A DNA stretch of 7,123 bases, from NCBI GenBank assembly GCA_003602665.1, contig QQSG01000003.1:1-7123 (forward strand). The letters run 5' to 3'. Below, piece after piece: positions 6,825-7,123 of this stretch. Positions within the stretch are counted from its first letter, which is position 1. Each line of letters begins with the position of its first letter. Both the position numbers and the translations under genes were made by a program. The notes beneath the pieces are model-generated. The model did not search any database and was not told where the DNA came from. It was given only the letters and a program-made list of their open reading frames with translations. The stretch comes from Candidatus Poseidoniales archaeon (GTDB taxonomy: Archaea > Thermoplasmatota > Poseidoniia > Poseidoniales > Poseidoniaceae).

Positions 6825-7123
6825 TTAGCTTCTCCTGTTACGATTCCACCATTGTGTTAGATATTCTGTTGTTGGACCCTCAAGAACAGAAACATTGCAA
6901 TTTTTGAAGTGTTCAAGCGAGAGGATTGTTTTCCTCGTGTTGTTTCCCATACAAATAATCTCATCTGGAGTCGCAAGGCCATTTTGGGCCCATGATAGGG
7001 CTGAAGAGGAAGAGGAAATCAGCAAAACGTCATCGGGTAGTACGGTCGTTGGTTCAACTTCCTTTGCTTTGTTTTCATAACCTATCCAATCCAGGACATC
7101 ATAACCTGCGCCTTCGAGTTGAT
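6825..7123 (-). CDS. hemD: Uroporphyrinogen-III synthase HemD, C-terminal part (5' end outside window)
   Basis: The minus-strand frame is open from the right edge, and 98 full codons are visible before a TAA stop. HemD closes and flips ring D of hydroxymethylbilane to give uroporphyrinogen III. The family diverges strongly in sequence, so the call rests on pattern and context. LLISSSSSALSW (33-44 of the fragment) matches the position of the usual FTSxxAV segment. IICMGNNTRKTI (55-66) matches the conserved IGxxTAxAL loop with its threonine. SVLEGPTTEYLTQWW (78-92) matches the closing PTxxGLxxAL helix. It sits one base upstream of hemB and heads a run of heme genes, where hemD is expected. An internal TTG at 7025 would give a 66-residue product, but it is not a real start because coding continues upstream in the same frame. 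Confidence 0.85.
   Translation of the reverse strand, partial: QLEGAGYDVLDWIGYENKAKEVEPTTVLPDDVLLISSSSSALSWAQNGLATPDEIICMGNNTRKTILSLEHFKNCNVSVLEGPTTEYLTQWWNRNRRS
6832..6836 (-). promoter_or_regulatory. hemB: Shine-Dalgarno sequence of hemB inside the end of hemD
   Basis: AGGAG on the minus strand lies 8 bases before the hemB ATG and within the last codons of hemD. It is the strongest ribosome-binding site in the window. It shows that at least the internal operon genes use Shine-Dalgarno initiation. Confidence 0.6.

Noticed and set aside
6825..7025. Separate small gene of 66 residues upstream of hemB
   Set aside because: The same frame stays open to the window edge and reads as the C-terminal part of HemD, so the internal TTG is not a gene start.
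1..7123. Mobile element, CRISPR array, tRNA or phage-derived segment
   Set aside because: Nearly all bases are covered by housekeeping genes, and I saw no direct-repeat array, terminal inverted repeats flanking a transposase, or integrase-like protein.

Overview
The window is a heme-biosynthesis locus. On the minus strand, read right to left, lie hemD (3' part only), hemB, hemL, hemE, hemF and a protoporphyrinogen-oxidase-like gene (hemY). These six genes are packed with overlaps or gaps of at most 9 bases. On the plus strand, at the left, are the last 74 codons of a class I ribonucleotide reductase large subunit, a 94-base intergenic region, and hemH (ferrochelatase). hemH converges on hemY and their stop codons overlap by 4 bases. 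Coding density is otherwise close to total, and the only sizeable non-coding stretch is 226-319.

The genes form a nearly complete classical (protoporphyrin-dependent) heme route. HemL makes 5-aminolevulinate and HemB joins two of them into porphobilinogen. HemD closes uroporphyrinogen III, HemE gives coproporphyrinogen III and HemF gives protoporphyrinogen IX. The HemY-like flavoprotein would give protoporphyrin IX, and HemH inserts iron. Only hemA (glutamyl-tRNA reductase) and hemC (hydroxymethylbilane synthase) are missing. They could lie just past the right edge, upstream of hemD, but that is inference. HemF needs molecular oxygen and HemY-type oxidases normally use it, so this is an aerobic version of the pathway.

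The organism cannot be fixed from the window. It is a prokaryote, given the tight operon, the Shine-Dalgarno-like AGGAG and AGGTGA sequences, and possible GTG or TTG starts. It has moderate GC, aerobic metabolism, acidic proteins, and a RNR tail resembling those of eukaryotes and Bacteroidetes. A marine planktonic lineage is plausible, either Poseidoniales-like (Marine Group II) Euryarchaeota or a bacterium. If it is an archaeon, this operon stands out, because most studied archaea make heme by the siroheme (Ahb) route instead.

Points worth a second look are the six-cysteine insert in HemH (possible internal [2Fe-2S] cluster), the dyad symmetries in the RNR-hemH intergenic region, the unusual ends of the HemY-like protein, and the repeated pattern of Shine-Dalgarno motifs buried in the 3' end of the preceding gene. 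I see no mobile element, CRISPR array, tRNA or rRNA.
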